This document shows positions 1 through 12,229 of a stretch of DNA of 64,000 nucleotides, in pieces; position 1 is the stretch's first letter, and each line of letters opens with the position of its first letter. The stretch spans positions 124,001-188,000 of the forward strand of contig JAPTJF010000027.1 in the NCBI GenBank assembly GCA_029339195.1, in the 5' to 3' direction. The notes under the pieces were generated by a model, which was given only the letters and a program-made list of their open reading frames with translations, searched no databases and had not been told where the DNA came from. This DNA comes from Micractinium sp. NFX-FRZ. Its lineage: Eukaryota; Chlorophyta; Trebouxiophyceae; Chlorellales; Chlorellaceae. A program made the translations under genes and the position numbers.

Positions 1-359
1 CACAGGTCAGCGCTGGCGGTGACTGGGCACCTGCCAGCTGGCGGTGCTGACGTGGCAGTGACGAGGCAGGCCGCTGCACATGTGCTTGTTTATAGAACAC
101 AGCCAAGAGCGCTGCCTCGTGGGCAGTGAGAGAGGCCCCCCGAAAGGAACGTGCTGTTGGAGCAATGGTCAGCACGTGGCCCCCCAAGGGGCGCTCCTCT
201 CGATCCTCCGCCCTCAGTCAGCCTACATGGCGGCCCCACTCCGCACGCGATCACGAATGCTGCCCCCGGTCCCAACACGCAGCAAGACGCGTTATGCACT
301 CACACACGCATTCACCCTGGAAGCGCTCACACCAGCCCAAAGCCACGGTCCCAATGCAG
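1..359. other. Left edge, no exon assigned
   Basis: This should be intron or an upstream part of the phytase-like gene that begins to be recognisable at 360. No reading frame here resembles the N-terminal half of that family, and I see no repeat or RNA gene. Confidence 0.4.
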
Positions 360-3229
360 GTGCTGACCTGGACCCTGAATCGATTCAGAACATTGGCAAC
401 TCTGTCTTCATTGGCGAGGAGTTTGGGCCGTACCTCATTGAGACCGACACCAATGGCGTGGTGAGCTGAGGAGGGCCGGGGTGGGCAGGCCGTATCGTGC
501 AGCCAGCGGCATTGTGCAGCAGCAGCAGCGGACGCGCGCGCATGTCATGTCATGCCAGCTGGCGAGAGCAGGTCCTGCCTGCCACCGCTCTGCCGCCACC
601 TATGCCTCGCCAACAGGGACGAGGGTGCCAGTAGCCCCGGCCCACCGGCGTGCAGCCTTCCTTGGAATTCAAGCTGGCTTCTCACGCCATAGGCCATAAC
701 CGTGCTGTGCTGTTCTGCGCAGGTCAAGGCGTTCTACGACATCACCGCTGGCAACCTCACCTTCAAGTCCCCCGAGAACCTGCTGACCAGGCTGCCCGGC
801 TCCCCGGCAGGTAGACTCGGGTGCTGGGCAGGCAGGGGGGCAGGCAGGGGGGCAGCAGGCAGGGGGCCTCGGGTCCGGGCGGTGGCAGGCATGCAAATGG
901 CAGGCAGGCGAGTGCAGGCCGCCATTAAGGATGGGCCCCTGATGGGGTTCTTATGAGCACAGGTGTGACGTGCAGGCAGGTGCCAGCGCAAGCGGCGTGA
1001 TCAGTGCCGGCCAGGCCACCTGCCTGCGTGGCACCCAGCCACACTACTTGCGCCATGCCTTGCTCCACTCCCTGGCAGATCTGGCCACCGTGTCCTACAA
1101 TGTGCGCCGCTCCAAGGGCTTTGAGGGGATGGCCGCCTCGCCCGACGGCAAGTTCCTGTACCCCATGCTCGAGGTGATCTGGCAGGGCTGGTGTCAGTCA
1201 TGCGTTGTGTTCTAAGTAAGTCAATGGCATGTGTGTGTGGGCAAGGACGCCGCACACTCGTGGATGCCAGGCCTGCCTCCCAGGCTGACGTGTGCACAGC
1301 ATGCAGTGCAGGGTTGGGCAGCCCTGGGCGGGGCGCACAAAGCACAGCATTGACGGTAGGAGGGCCCATTGCGGCACCACTGTCAGGCTGCGTTCACAGC
1401 TGTCAATCGTACGCACCGGTCGTGGCACGCCCCCAACGTGCAGGGTGCGGCGTGGGACAACGCTGCCGGTGGTCTGGAGAACATTGGCGGCACCTACTAC
1501 CTGCGCATCTTCAAGTTCAACGTGGCTGCCAAGACCTTTGACCCCGCCTTCAACGCCAAGTATCCGCTGGAGAACATGGTGCGCAGGGCGGTACTGCACC
1601 GATGGTATCTCACTGCACTGTGGTACTGCAAGTCGAACATTTAGCCCCCACCTCCCCCGCCAAGTACACGCTAAGAAACTTGATAGGGTACTGTGGTACT
1701 GCACGAGTGCTGGGCCGTACCGAACGGTATGGCGCAGGGTGGGGTGACGCTGTCCTGAGTAGCTGCTGACCTGGCTGCTGACCTGTTTGTGTGCAGCACC
1801 CGCACATGCCGTTGGGGCACAGGCAGCACACATGGCCGTGCATTGCCCTGGCGCCCACAGGTGGCACTGTAGCAAATAATGCCAAACCATGTGTGCAGAC
1901 CAACAGCCTGGGCGACTTCAACATGGTGGACTCACGGCGTGCGCTGGTGATTGAGCGGGACGACGGCGAGGGCGATCCGTGAGTGCTGCGTGCCTTCCGC
2001 CGGCGCCCCACCCTGCTAGCTGCTGCTTCGGCCTTCTGTCCTGCCCTGCTAGCTGCTGCATCGGCCTTCCAAAGGCCAGAGTCTGCTTCGACCGGCTCGC
2101 ACCTACTGCAGTGCCTTTTTGCCGAGCCCTGCTAGTTGCTACACTGCCTACTGCGCCTCCCTTCTAGCAACCACAGCACGCTTCTGCCAACCCTGCTGTC
2201 AGCCACAGTGCGCTTCTGCCAACCGTGCTGTCAGCAAGGTTCGCTTCTGCCCCGCCCTGCCAGCAGCCGCGGCACCCTGCTGTCCCACCCACCTGCAAAC
2301 ACACCCCCCACGCGCACTGATGTTAACACTGCACGCAGGCGCAAGGCGTGCTCCGTGGCCAACGTCACGGGCTGCTTCAAGAACCCCGCCCGCTTCAAGC
2401 GCGTCTATCTGGTGGACCTCACCCAGCGGGACGCCAACGGGTTTGTGAAGAAGCTGGCATACGTGGACCTTCTGGACATCAAGGTGGGTGGAGTGGGGTG
2501 CCCCCCATGGCGGGTGGGGAGATGAGGGGGCACCGTGAGGGGTTGGGTGGCCGAACACTATGCGTGAGAGTGGGGTGTGCAGGGTGGGCAGGGTGCGACG
2601 GAAGGTGCCTGCGTTTGCGTCTACCTGGCTGGCCTCCCACAGAGTGACTGTAATGGATGACCACTGCAACAGGCCGGCCTGCTTACCTTTTCGTCGCCAT
2701 AGACACACAAAATCGAGCTCACACTCTAGCTGCTTCACGTACCCGCCCCGCCCCCAGGACCCCGACAACGTGGCTGCCTGGGGCACGCTGAACGGCGTGT
2801 TCACCTTCCCCTTTGTCACGATTGAGGGCGTGGATGCGTATGGCTCCCACATGGCGGTGGAGAATGATAATAACTTCCCTGGCAGCCAGGGCCGCACTGT
2901 GGGCAAGAACGACAAGAATGAGTGAGTGGGTTGTGCCGTGTGTGTGCGGGGCGATACCACGATATTGCATCACGCAGCATGTGCACATGGGTTTGAATGT
3001 CTGTGTCTTCTCTGCTGCGTGTCTGTATTTCTGTGTCTCATTCGCCTCTTTCAGAGGGTTTGCCAGGCGTGCGCCCACACAGCGAGCGAACGCAGTGCAT
3101 GCATGCTCGCACTGCACTTGCCCGCTCGAGGTGTGCCGCCATCGTGCCCACTTGTGTTGCCCCTCCCTCTCTTTCTGCCCCAGGTTCATAATTCTTGATG
3201 TCGGCAAGTTCTTCTCGGGCACCTGCTGA
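360..3229 (+). CDS. Esterase-like phytase-family protein (5' partial)
   Basis: Eight exons read as one frame: 360-460, 723-810, 1079-1173, 1444-1578, 1899-1978, 2339-2483, 2758-2921 and 3184-3229, ending in TGA. All junctions are GT-AG and phases close. About 284 residues are visible. Motifs typical of the phytase-like esterase domain (PF13449) are present in order: FIGEEFGPYLIETD near the start, then RSKGFEGMAASPDGKFLYPM, a strand ending ALVIERDDGEGD, and a C-terminal segment with GSHMAVENDNNFPGSQGR. The family is predicted to adopt a beta-propeller and hydrolyse phosphoesters; many members are secreted or periplasmic, but the N-terminus lies outside the window so targeting cannot be judged. 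The Asp/Glu-rich loops would suit metal binding. The family call is firm; the substrate is unknown. Confidence 0.85.
1990..2275 (+). repeat. Tandem ~33-bp repeats in an intron
   Basis: The intron between exons 5 and 6 of the phytase-like gene carries imperfect tandem units: two copies of ctgctagctgctgc plus ~19 bp (1997-2060) and three copies beginning cgcttctgcc (2169-2260), each with a period near 33 bp. No coding capacity is evident. Confidence 0.7.
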
Positions 3230-3885
3230 TCAGTCCAGGAGTCCCCTGCCTGGTTGCTGACCCTAGAAGCCCAGCCAGAGTCTGGACGTATGGCCAATCT
3301 GCCAGCTGGCACCACCCGCTGCACCCACCGCCGGCAGAGGCAAGGCAAGGCACTCACCAGCGGCAGAGAACTGAATAATGCAATGCAACGATTCGAAAGC
3401 AGCTATGTACTCTGGCGTGTCGACTCTTTTGAAATTAGCACACCTGTATGGCCAGACAAACTATAATCAGGGATGAGGGTAGGCAGACCGGTGGGAGGAT
3501 GAGGAAAAAGGAGGGCGGTTTTCAGTACTTTGACCTTGCTCTGGCCCAGCCGGGCTGGCCCCGCGACAGCTCAGCTCCCAGGCCCTGTCCGTGTCGGTGT
3601 TGTGCCTACTAGCAGTACTGCGCCAGTGTGTTGGGACTTACAAGGAGGGCTCCACATGGGTGCGCACTATATGTACACACAGTGCACCAGGGCAGCCCCC
3701 CACTTGAAAAGGTTGTTCGATGTTGACGGGAAGCGCTAGCTGGCTTCACAGAGCATATGGGGGGGGAGGCATGGGGAGTAGAAGCCGGCACACTCTGTTC
3801 CAGCAAGCAGCACAACCACTTGATCATGTCATGCTCAGCGCGGGACATCGGCTTCCTGCAAACTGGGGCCACCTGCGTTGCTCAC
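3230..3885. other. Intergenic, convergent 3' ends
   Basis: The region lies between the stop of the phytase-like gene and the stop of the minus-strand gene ending at 3886. Apart from a minus-strand TGTAA at 3642-3638, nothing coding or repetitive stands out. Confidence 0.5.
3638..3642 (-). terminator. Possible TGTAA polyadenylation signal
   Basis: TGTAA, the usual chlorophyte polyadenylation motif, lies about 245 nt past the minus-strand stop at 3886. A five-base motif is weak evidence on its own. Confidence 0.35.
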
Positions 3886-4860
3886 TCATGCATTGCCCAC
3901 ATCTGCCCCCTCGCCGGCCATCCCCTCTGGACTTGGTGCCGGGCCGCTGCCGCTGGCGCCCGGGCGGTGCACGGCCGGGCTCCCCACCTCCTCACGCCGG
4001 CCCACGCCCTCGCCTGCGCGCATGTGTGGGTGAGGAAGGGTGGGGCGTGCGGCTGGGGTAACCGTCGGGCCACTCAGCATGCGGCCGGCACCCCTCTGCA
4101 TGCCAAGCCATCCCTCTGCCTGGCCTCTTCCCGCCTGGCCCCTTCCCGCCTGCCCTCCTGCCTGCCTGCCTGAAGCTGGCCAACCAGCACCTCACCATGG
4201 TAGGGGTGCGGGGTGGCGTGTGACACGTCCAGCAGCACGCCGCCTGTGCCCTCAAACTCGTGCTGCAAGCATGGGGTCGGGAAGGGGAGGAAGGCGTGGC
4301 GGGAGGGGCAGGCGGGTGGAATGGCGGGCAGGTGGACAGTCAAGAGATGCGGGCAGGGTGCATTGGGCCCTGAACTGGCTGGCAACACTCGCTCGGTAAT
4401 CGTTGCCTAGGGTGGCTTCATGGCGATGAAACACAGGGAGGCCGGAGGGCAGGTGAGGAGGATGGAAGGCGGCCAGGCAGACGGCCCTGCCGCTGCAACC
4501 CGCCCTGGCCCATGCAGCCCCCAGTGCTGGCTGGGCGCCAGCCAGCGGAAGAGTGCACGGGCATCGCTCGTGGATCATTGGCAACCACCCTCCCTTGTAC
4601 CTGCTCTGGCACCAGCTCCGTCCTGCCCTCGCCTGCATGCTGTGCCTCGCCTGCTGCCCCTGTGTCTGCCTCGGGTGCTCTGCCCTCCGGCAGGGGCCTG
4701 GCAGCCGGCTGGCCCTCCGCCTCGCCGGCTCCGCCGCCGGAGGGCTTGCCGGAGTGGGCGGCTGCCAGTGGCGGTGGGTGCAGCCTCCTCAAGTGGTGCG
4801 CAGCGTGGGCGGCACGGTGGGCGGCTGCATGGCGGCAGCCCAAGGCTACTGGATGCACTG
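3886..4860 (-). CDS. Unidentified Gly/Glu-rich protein (5' end unresolved)
   Basis: Two 3' exons are well supported on the minus strand. The first is 4262-4196, preceded by cttgcag and followed by gtgagg, encoding HEFEGTGGVLLDVSHATPHP then YHG. The second is 4013-3886, preceded by cgcgcag, which continues in phase (g + gc) and ends GMAGEGADVGNA and TGA. Upstream, an open frame ends at a CAG|GTACAA donor at 4601 with an acidic Ala/Gly/Glu-rich segment finishing EGRTELVPEQ, in the right phase to join 4262. I could not place the start: the open frame runs back past 5200 without an ATG, and a Met at 5202 (MFCTTALPGAAAG, transit-peptide-like) does not splice to it in phase. I do not recognise the family. 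A minus-strand TGTAA follows. Confidence 0.4.
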
Positions 4861-5359
4861 CTGAGGCATGCGCCCTCTGCAAGCCGGGGGATCCAGGGTC
4901 GCATGGAAGTGGGGGAGTTGTGAGGGGTGCTGTGGCGGGCCAAATGCTGTGGCGGCGGAATGCATCCAGAGCAGCCCATTGAACAAGGGGAAGGATAGCA
5001 GTGCGTTGCCGGGGCGGCGCCGGCGGCGCCGGCGCAGGTGGCAGGGCGCACAGCACAGCCGCGCCTTCCTGCGCTGCCACAGCCCCTTGGACCGTGTTCA
5101 CGGCACAATCCAAGGCTGCAGGCGCCACCAGCGAACCTGGCTGGGCCCTGGGCCGAGGGGCGTCCCGGCGGCAGCCCCAGGAAGAGCCGTGGTGCAGAAC
5201 ATGCCTTCTTGTTTGAGTGTAAAATAAGTGCGTCCAAGGTGGCACAGCTTGAAGTAAACACGGTAGGGCTGCCGCCGTCCCGCCCCTGCTGCATGCCGCG
5301 TGCGCTGCACCTGCCCCTGACACCACTGACAGGGTACCTACATCTGCATGCTACGAAGC

Positions 5360-5364
5360 TTACA
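5360..5364 (-). terminator. Possible TGTAA polyadenylation signal
   Basis: TGTAA lies 84 nt downstream of the minus-strand J-domain gene stop. Confidence 0.4.
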
Positions 5365-5447
5365 GAGAAGCAGCTAGAAGGGTAAAACAACAAGCCTGGC
5401 ATGGTGTGTGTATAAACAACATTTATGGCCTGGCAGCCGCGCACCAA

Positions 5448-6832
5448 TCACCCTGCCCCGCCTTGCGGGCCTGCCGCTGCATCTCTCGCGGCCGCTGCCG
5501 CTGCCGCTGCGCCTGTCGCTTCCTGCTGCTGCTGCTGCTTCCTCTGCTGCTGCACCCTCTGGTCATCCAGCAGCGTGTGCAGCAGCTTGCGCCGCTGGGG
5601 GGACGGGTTGCGCAGCCGCTCCCCCGCCTCCTCTGGTGACGAGTAGTTGCTGCGCTTCTGCATGTAAGACGCCCAGAAAGCGCCGTACCCAAAAGCCAGG
5701 CCGCAGGCCACCAGAAGCGAGGCCCACAGCGCGGCGGTGCGGTTGTGCGGGATGCCACGGGCGCCACGGGCGGCTGCTGCGGCGGTATCCCAGGTGCCCG
5801 CATAGGATGCGCCGCCTGGGAAGGGGCGCCCAGCAGGCTGCTGCTGCTGCCGGGCAGGGCAAGGGAGGGCAGGGCGGGAGAGAGCAGGGCAAGGACGAGC
5901 TTGGCGTCAGGGGAGCAGAAACTAATGCTTGAACAGTGGCAGCTTGCCGGTCGCATCGCCCCCGGAAAAGCAGCCCACTGGACAACCAACTGAACCCAGG
6001 CACAATGCAGCACTGGCCACGCAGCCACAGCTCCCCAACCCCTAGAGCTGTGTATCGGGCAACACCAGCAGACGTGTCCAGAGATTGTGGCAAGTCCAAC
6101 TCTGATTCACCGGCTCACCCCTTTGAGCAGCACATCTGCCGCTGTTTTGATGTCAGCAAAGCGGGCGCAGGCAGAGGGGCTGGGGTCCACGTCGGGGTGG
6201 CAGGTCAGCGCTGCAAGCAAGGGAGTGGGGTGGGGCGGGGCAAGGCAGGCAGGGCAGGTGTGGATCGCAACACAGTACCAACAGGTGCAGCTGCCCACGT
6301 GCATGGCGACACAACCTGTAGATCAGGTGCGAAGCATCAGTAAGAAGCAGCCACAGTTGTGGCTGCCCGGCAGGCACGCACGCCCTGCACCCAGCGTATT
6401 CGCATGCCAGGCCCCATCTCACCACCCACCTGCCCTGCGAAAAGCAGCTTTGACCTCCTCTCTGCTTGCCCCTCGGTGCACGCCTAGCACTACCCAAGGA
6501 TCTGTGAAGGGAAGGGTGCTCTGGCCCATGCTGCAGAATGATAGCGGGCTGTGACTGTGGCCCCGTGCCGTCGCCACGACTCCCGATGCCGCCACCGCTG
6601 CTCAACGCTGCACCCGTGGGCCAGCCGTGGCCTGCCGAAGGATCGGTCGTCTGTTTTGCGCGTGCTGTGTGTCTCCTGCGCGCTGCCTGGCTGGTTTCTG
6701 GCGCGCCCGAGAAGCGAGGTTTGTCCAGGCCTGCAAGCCAGACCGAGGCCGAGCCTCTCGCCAATAACGCTTGTGAAGTGAGGCAGCCGCACTGCGAAAT
6801 CCGTATGACCGTGACAAGTCAGGAGACCGCAT
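5448..6832 (-). CDS. J-domain protein with C-terminal membrane segment
   Basis: Minus-strand exons 6501-6430, 6210-6119 and 5846-5448 join in phase. They encode PWVVLGVHRGASREEVKAAF, then LTCHPDVDPSPSACARFADI and KTAADVLLKG, which is a J domain with the HPD motif intact. These co-chaperones stimulate Hsp70 ATPase through HPD. After it come a Gly/Ala linker, a hydrophobic stretch ALWASLLVACGLAFGYGAFW that is one membrane helix, and a Gln/Ala-rich tail. The likely first exon is 6832-6793 (MRSPDLSRSYGFR), whose GTGCGG donor gives the needed phase and a 200-residue product; this exon is the least certain part. The 5846 acceptor sits in a CAG run, so it may be used at several CAG registers without a frame change. 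Arg/Ser at the N-terminus could be a short organellar presequence, but targeting is not established. Confidence 0.7.
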
Positions 6833-7994
6833 GACCGTGACCAGTCAGGCCTGCTGGCGCCCCGCCCCGCTGGCGGCGCCAGGTGCAGCTTGAAAGTGGC
6901 TGGGATTCGCAATCGAACAAGAGGTTATCTATAGTGTGTAACACTGGACAACTTTGAACGACATGAGGTGAGTGCAGATGGGTGTAGCATGCTCACGTAA
7001 CTTACGCTTGAACTTACGCTTGAAGCCGACCTGTGGTGTAGCGTCACGTCAAAGCCAAGGGCCCACTCGAGAGGGTCGCATCAAAACGCCTTGTAGGAGC
7101 TCAGCAAGCTTGACTTGAGTTTAAATCGGTAGTGATAACTCGTGCCTCTCCTTGTGTTGGAGGCTAAATTCTCCGCCCCGCCTGCCCGCATACGCGTGCC
7201 CTAACTCTGCACAAGCGCACGCCCCTAGCCCGTCCCAGCCGGCTGGCCTGGAACTCCAGTAATTCAGGGCAGGGCAGCCCGCCAGGTCGGCATCTCTCGA
7301 AGGATCACACAAAGTACTACATCAGGATTTGCTACAACTCCCTTTCCTGAGGGCTGCACAGCAGCGCCGCTAGGTGAGGCAGCAGCCCTGCCGAACCGCC
7401 ATGATAAGCCGTCCTCCGCCTGGCTGCCTGCTGGCAGTGCTTCGGAGGGATGGCGGGTCTTTGATGCAGCGCTGCAATAGGATCTGCGGCACAATCATAT
7501 TGTCGCAATCCAGATTTGAGACAGAATATTGAATGTAAATTGGAGTCTTAACGGTCTGGCACACAGGGGACGAGCCGCTGCGCCCGGTGGTGGCCGGCGG
7601 CTGCACACAGCCGAGAGGGCACCTTGCACCTGCACCGAGAGGCAGTGTCTCAGATACTGACATAACTTTCAAATAGTCGGCAATGTAGGACCTGTGCAAG
7701 TGCAAGACAAGTGCAGACACGCTCAGCTCGGAAACCCCACTTCGGTGGCGCGCTGAGTTTGGGACTGCAGGTGCCGGCAAAATGCAGTAAACTATGGGCA
7801 AGCAGTGTTGAACGCATATATGAGCAGTCAATTTCGCACCTGGCGAGCTGCCTGCGGAGCGTGCGGCGGTGTCTATCCCCCAAGGCTATCGCAACCCAAC
7901 TCTCTTCTTTTGCATCCATCAAGCCTGCGTTGCGTCCTGGCTTTACTAGTTTCCAGGAACTGCACGCAAACCCCGGCAGCGCAAACCCGACAAT
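6833..7994. other. Divergent promoter region
   Basis: About 1.2 kb lies between the starts of the minus-strand J-domain gene and plus-strand UROD gene. It includes a tandem atgaccgtgac repeat at 6804-6845, a doubled acttacgcttga at 7000-7023, and a less GC-rich stretch at about 7490-7545. No coding exon or RNA gene was found. The long untranslated leaders of both genes probably fall here. Confidence 0.45.
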
Positions 7995-10900
7995 ATGCAG
8001 GCAGCCTTCGCACAGCAGGCGGCCACCGCGCCTTTCAAGCCCGCCTTGAAGACCGTGAGTAACACGGGGCTCTTTTGGGGACCTCGTTGCCTCAGTGCAG
8101 CGCCCTCTCCCAAACCGTGACGCTGCTACTACCGCCCCTTTGCCGCTGCAGCGGGCTGCCCGAAGCAGGAATGCGGTGCAGGTCAAGGCCGTGGCCTCCG
8201 TTGAGCAGGCCGCAGCTGCTGCCCAGGTGCGCACAGGGGCGAGGCCCGGCGAGCGGTCAGCATAGCGGGCGCCGCCAGCGGCGGCGGCCAGCCCTGTGGG
8301 GAGGCTCAGCATTTGGAGACTAGCAGCTGCGCATTAACATGCAGCCAGACACTCTGTATCTGGAGAAGCCGTGCGTCCCTGCTGTGTCATTGCCTCCGCT
8401 GTGCGCCTGGGCTGCATACCCCGCGTGCCCATGTACCGCCCGCCCGCCCGCCTGCCTGCCTGCCTGTGCCGCTGTCGCCTGCAGGCCTCCAGCGAGGTCC
8501 CCCTCATGCTGCGTGCGCTGCGCGGCGAGGAGGTGGAGCGCCCCCCTGTGTGGATGATGCGCCAGGTGGGTGCTGGGCGCAGGCCATGCCAGCGGGGTCC
8601 GGAGGGACGGCGGCTGGGAGCGAGGCCCGCTTGGGGGGGCGTCGGGCGTGTGGCTGGATGCTGCATGCATTCATCTCTTTCGGGGCGCGCAGGCGGGGGA
8701 GCAGGGGGTAAGCAGGGCAGGCAGCAAGGCGGTGCACAGAGACGCAGGACCCAAGCAGGCAATGGCACATGCCACGGCCGTGCAACTGCCATTGCTCTGT
8801 CGCTGCATTCGGGCGGGCCCCTCCCCCACGCTGTGCTGTGCTGCACCTGCACCCATGCATAGACAGGGCGGCACCCGGGCTGTGCATACATGGCATTCAG
8901 ACCGCGCCGTGCTGCACATGTACTGCCCTGCAGGCTGGGCGGTACATGAAGGTGTACCAGGAGCTGTGCAAGAAGCACACCACCTTCCGGGAGCGCTCTG
9001 GTGGGTTGCTGGTTTGGGCATCCTCAGGAGGAGCTCCTGGGTGCCGCTACCTGGACGCCTGCTGCTGAGGCTGCTACAACTTGCCTGCTGCTGCTGCCTT
9101 GGCGCCGTGCTGCTGCACCTGCTCTGGCCCCGCTCTGTCGCCCTGCAGGAGATGTAGGCACACTGAACCCAGGTGTGTAGCAGCCACTTCGAAAGCCATT
9201 GCCTTGCAATAAACACCGTGCTTTTCTGGTGCGCTGCAGAGAACGTGGATGTGGCTGTGGAGGTGTCCCTGCAGCCGTGGCGCGCCTTCCAGCCGGACGG
9301 CGTCATCCTGTTCTCCGACATCCTCACCCCCATCACCGGTGAGGGCCCGCAACCCAACCTTGTTACAAATGTGGTTGGGGGACAGGGTTGGGGGTGGGAT
9401 GCATGGCAGTGGGGATGGTTGAGTGCTCTTTGAGGCCAACCACACCGGGGCCGCCCCGCCCTGCCCCGCACACCTGGCGCGCCTGCGTGCCTGCTGTCGT
9501 TCTGCAGGCATGACCGTCCCCTTTGGCGTCACCGCCAGGCCTGCACCCAACCACGCCGCTCCGCTTCCCTGCTTGCCTGCTGTCTTGTTGCAGGCATGAA
9601 CATCCCCTTTGACATCACCGCCGGCAAGGGCCCCATCATCCACGACCCAATCCGCACCATGGCGGTGAGCAGGGGGAGCGGGGAGCAGGCAGTGATGCTG
9701 GGAGGTGGCTTCAGCAAACTGCGAGGGATTGGGCAGGTGGCAGGAGCAGCTAGCAGGGGGCCATGGAGACGAGGCAGATGGAACCTGTGCTGCCGGGCCA
9801 GCCTCCCCAGCAGTTTGCCCGCCACACTGCCCTGCTGCCCCTCTCTCACGCTGCTGCAACTGTGAGATTGTTGCGCCGCTTCTTCCCTCCCTCTGACGCG
9901 ACCCCAACAACCTCGCCCCTCCTCTCTGTTGCCCATGCAGGGCGTGGACAAGGTGTGCCCCCTGAACCCCGAGGAGGCCACCCCCTATGTGGGCGAGGCC
10001 CTGCGCCGCCTGCGCGCCGAGGTGAGGCAGCGCCGCACGGCTGCCACGCTCCGTGTTGCTGGGCGGCTTTGGCCTTGATTAGCAAGTCAATAGTGCGGCA
10101 CGAGTGCGCATAAGATCGAGTAATTAGGATGACAAAAGGTTGCGGGTGTCGGGCCTGTTCCCAGCCGGGGACGCTGCTCCTGCCGCGCTCGCCCGAAGAA
10201 CGTTTGCCCTGCCTGTAGCTGCCCCGGTCACCTCCCCAGACCATGCGGCGCAGTGCGCGCTCGCTGCTGCCCCTTCCACATGCGCCCCTCCCTGCCTGCC
10301 CCCTCCCCTCCCCTCCCCTCCCTTCTGCAGGTGGGCAACGCCTCCACTGTGCTCGGCTTTGTGGGCGCCCCCTTCACCCTGGCCACATACATTGTGGAGG
10401 GTGAGAGCCAGTGAGGGGCGGTGGTGTGGGTTACACGTCATTTCAGCACAAACCTGTGCTGCTCAATGAATCAAGCAGACAGAATGAATGACACATTGAG
10501 ATGAGAGCCAGTGAGGGACGGTTCTGTGTGGTCGAACAGTCAGGCACACTGGACGAGGAATAGCAGAGGGCAGGGGCTGGGCCCGCCAGCTGCTCTCCCT
10601 GAGTGGCTGGCCGCGCCCTGTGACATCCAACACAGCTGTTGTGGCTCGCTCGCCTGCTGTCCCATTTCTGCCTTCAAAGCGCACGTGGCAAGCCCAAGCA
10701 TACTAATGTTGCAGCCACATCACTGTGCACCCAACCGCCCCCACCCCACCCCACCCCCTGCCCTCCCTCCCCCCCCCAGGCGGCATGTCCAAGAACTATG
10801 TGCAGATCAAGAAGCTGATGTTCACGGAGCCGGCGGTGCTGCACGCGCTGCTGCAGAAGCTGGCCGACGCGGTGGTGACGTACATCAAGTACCAGGTGGG

Positions 10901-12229
10901 GGGCGGGTGGAGGTGCACAGGTGGGCTTGTGTGAGGTTATGAAGCCGCTTGGTGTGCCACCGCGATGGCCACATACCAGGATGTTAGGAGTCCCATCGGT
11001 GACGGGGCGGAGCAGCTGCAGGCACACGGATTTCGGATTCGCATGCATCTCACACCCGGGGTGTCCATCCGCCTCCCCCCCTCCCCCCCATGTGCAGCAC
11101 GACGCAGGCGCGCAGGTGGTGCAGATTTTCGACTCGTGGGCGGCGCAGCTGAGCCCCCAGGACTACGACATCTTCTGCGCCCCCTACACCAAGTACATCA
11201 TCGCAGAGGCAAAGAAGGTGGGGCTTAGGGGCCCCTGCACTACCCTATGTGTACTGGGGGGCTTGTGGGTGGCAGTGTCAGGGGTATGTGTGTGCCTGTG
11301 ACTCTGTACACCAAGAACTGCCGCGCCCAGTGTGTGCCGGTCACAGTGTCCCACCCCACCCACCTCCTGCCTCTGTTCCCGCATCCGCAATGCCCCCCTG
11401 CAGCAATGCCCCGACCTGCCAATCATCCTGTACATCTCCAACAGCGGCGCGCTGATTGAGCGCATGGCGGCGTGCGAGCCTGGTGAGCCCCGGCCAGCAC
11501 CCCGCTGGCCTGCCTGCTTGCACGTGCTTGCCTGCTTGCCCTCCTCTGCCCGCCTGCCTGCTCCCCTCTGCCTGCCCGCCTGCCTGCTCCCCTCTGCCTG
11601 CCTGCCCGCCTTTCTGCCTGCCCTCCTCTCCCTGCCCGCCTGCCTACCTCCCTTATGCTCACCTTGCCTGCTCCTTTCCCTTCATCCCGCCAGACATCAT
11701 CTCCCTGTGCCACACCGTGGACATGAAGGAGGGCATCCGCCGGGCGGGCACCCAGTTTGCCTACCAGGTGCGCGCGGGGATGAGTGGGTTGGATGGGGTG
11801 GGTGCGCCAGGTTTTGCTTTGCTGTGCGGGCTGCAACCCATCCCATCCTGCCCACCGTTCAGCGCATCCCCTTGTCCTCGACCCACGCACCCGACTCGGC
11901 ACAGAAGCATGCCCAGCGGTGTGCTGTGTGGCGGCCAGCAGAATGTTTGAGCAGCGCCGGCTTGCCCCTTGTCCCACCCACCCCCTCCGCCGACCCACTT
12001 CCCCGCCCCTCCCCTGCTGCTGCTGCTGCAGGGCAACATGGACAGCGGCGTGCTGTTTGGCAGCAAGGAGATGATTGAGCAGCGCGTGCGCGAGACGGCC
12101 AAGGCCGCCAAGGACATGGGTGTGCGGCACGTCATGAACCTGGGGCACGGCATCATGCAGGGAACGCCCGAGGAGAATGCCGAGCACTGGTTCAAGGTGG
12201 CCAAGGCCCTGCGCTACGCCGACCTCTGA
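7995..12229 (+). CDS. UROD: Uroporphyrinogen decarboxylase, plastid
   Basis: Thirteen exons give 396 residues: 7995-8054, 8152-8226, 8485-8565, 8934-9000, 9240-9338, 9594-9664, 9941-10021, 10331-10400, 10780-10895, 11098-11217, 11404-11482, 11694-11767 and 12032-12229. Phases close throughout. The enzyme removes four acetate carboxyls from uroporphyrinogen III to give coproporphyrinogen III in heme and chlorophyll synthesis. Residues 1-45 are Ala/Gln/Arg-rich and fit a plastid transit peptide. Family signatures are complete: [14 protein letters not shown] (64-77, substrate-binding Arg), the catalytic Asp in FSDIL (D121), [27 protein letters not shown] and NLGHGI (His370). The usual glycine-rich GSGG segment reads [11 protein letters not shown]. 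Three separate duplications affect this gene: an exon-start echo at 9508, a donor-side copy at 10502, and repeats of the last codons in the 3' UTR. Confidence 0.97.
9508..9539 (+). repeat. Echo of UROD exon 6 start in intron 5
   Basis: The sequence ctgcag then gcatgaccgtcccctttggc copies the real exon start at 9594 (gcatgaacatcccctttgac), including about 21 bases of upstream intron. Displacement is 86 bp. Using this acceptor would shift the frame and reach TGA at once. Confidence 0.9.
10401..10535 (+). repeat. Donor-side duplication in UROD intron 8
   Basis: The intron start gtgagagccagtgaggggcg at 10401 recurs at 10502 as atgagagccagtgagggacg, a displacement of 101 bp. In the copy the donor GT is changed to AT. 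Confidence 0.8.

Noticed and set aside
6889..6925. tRNA-like T-loop (ttcgatt / gaatcc) near 6901-6917
   Set aside because: The flanking stems do not pair and no acceptor or anticodon arm could be placed.
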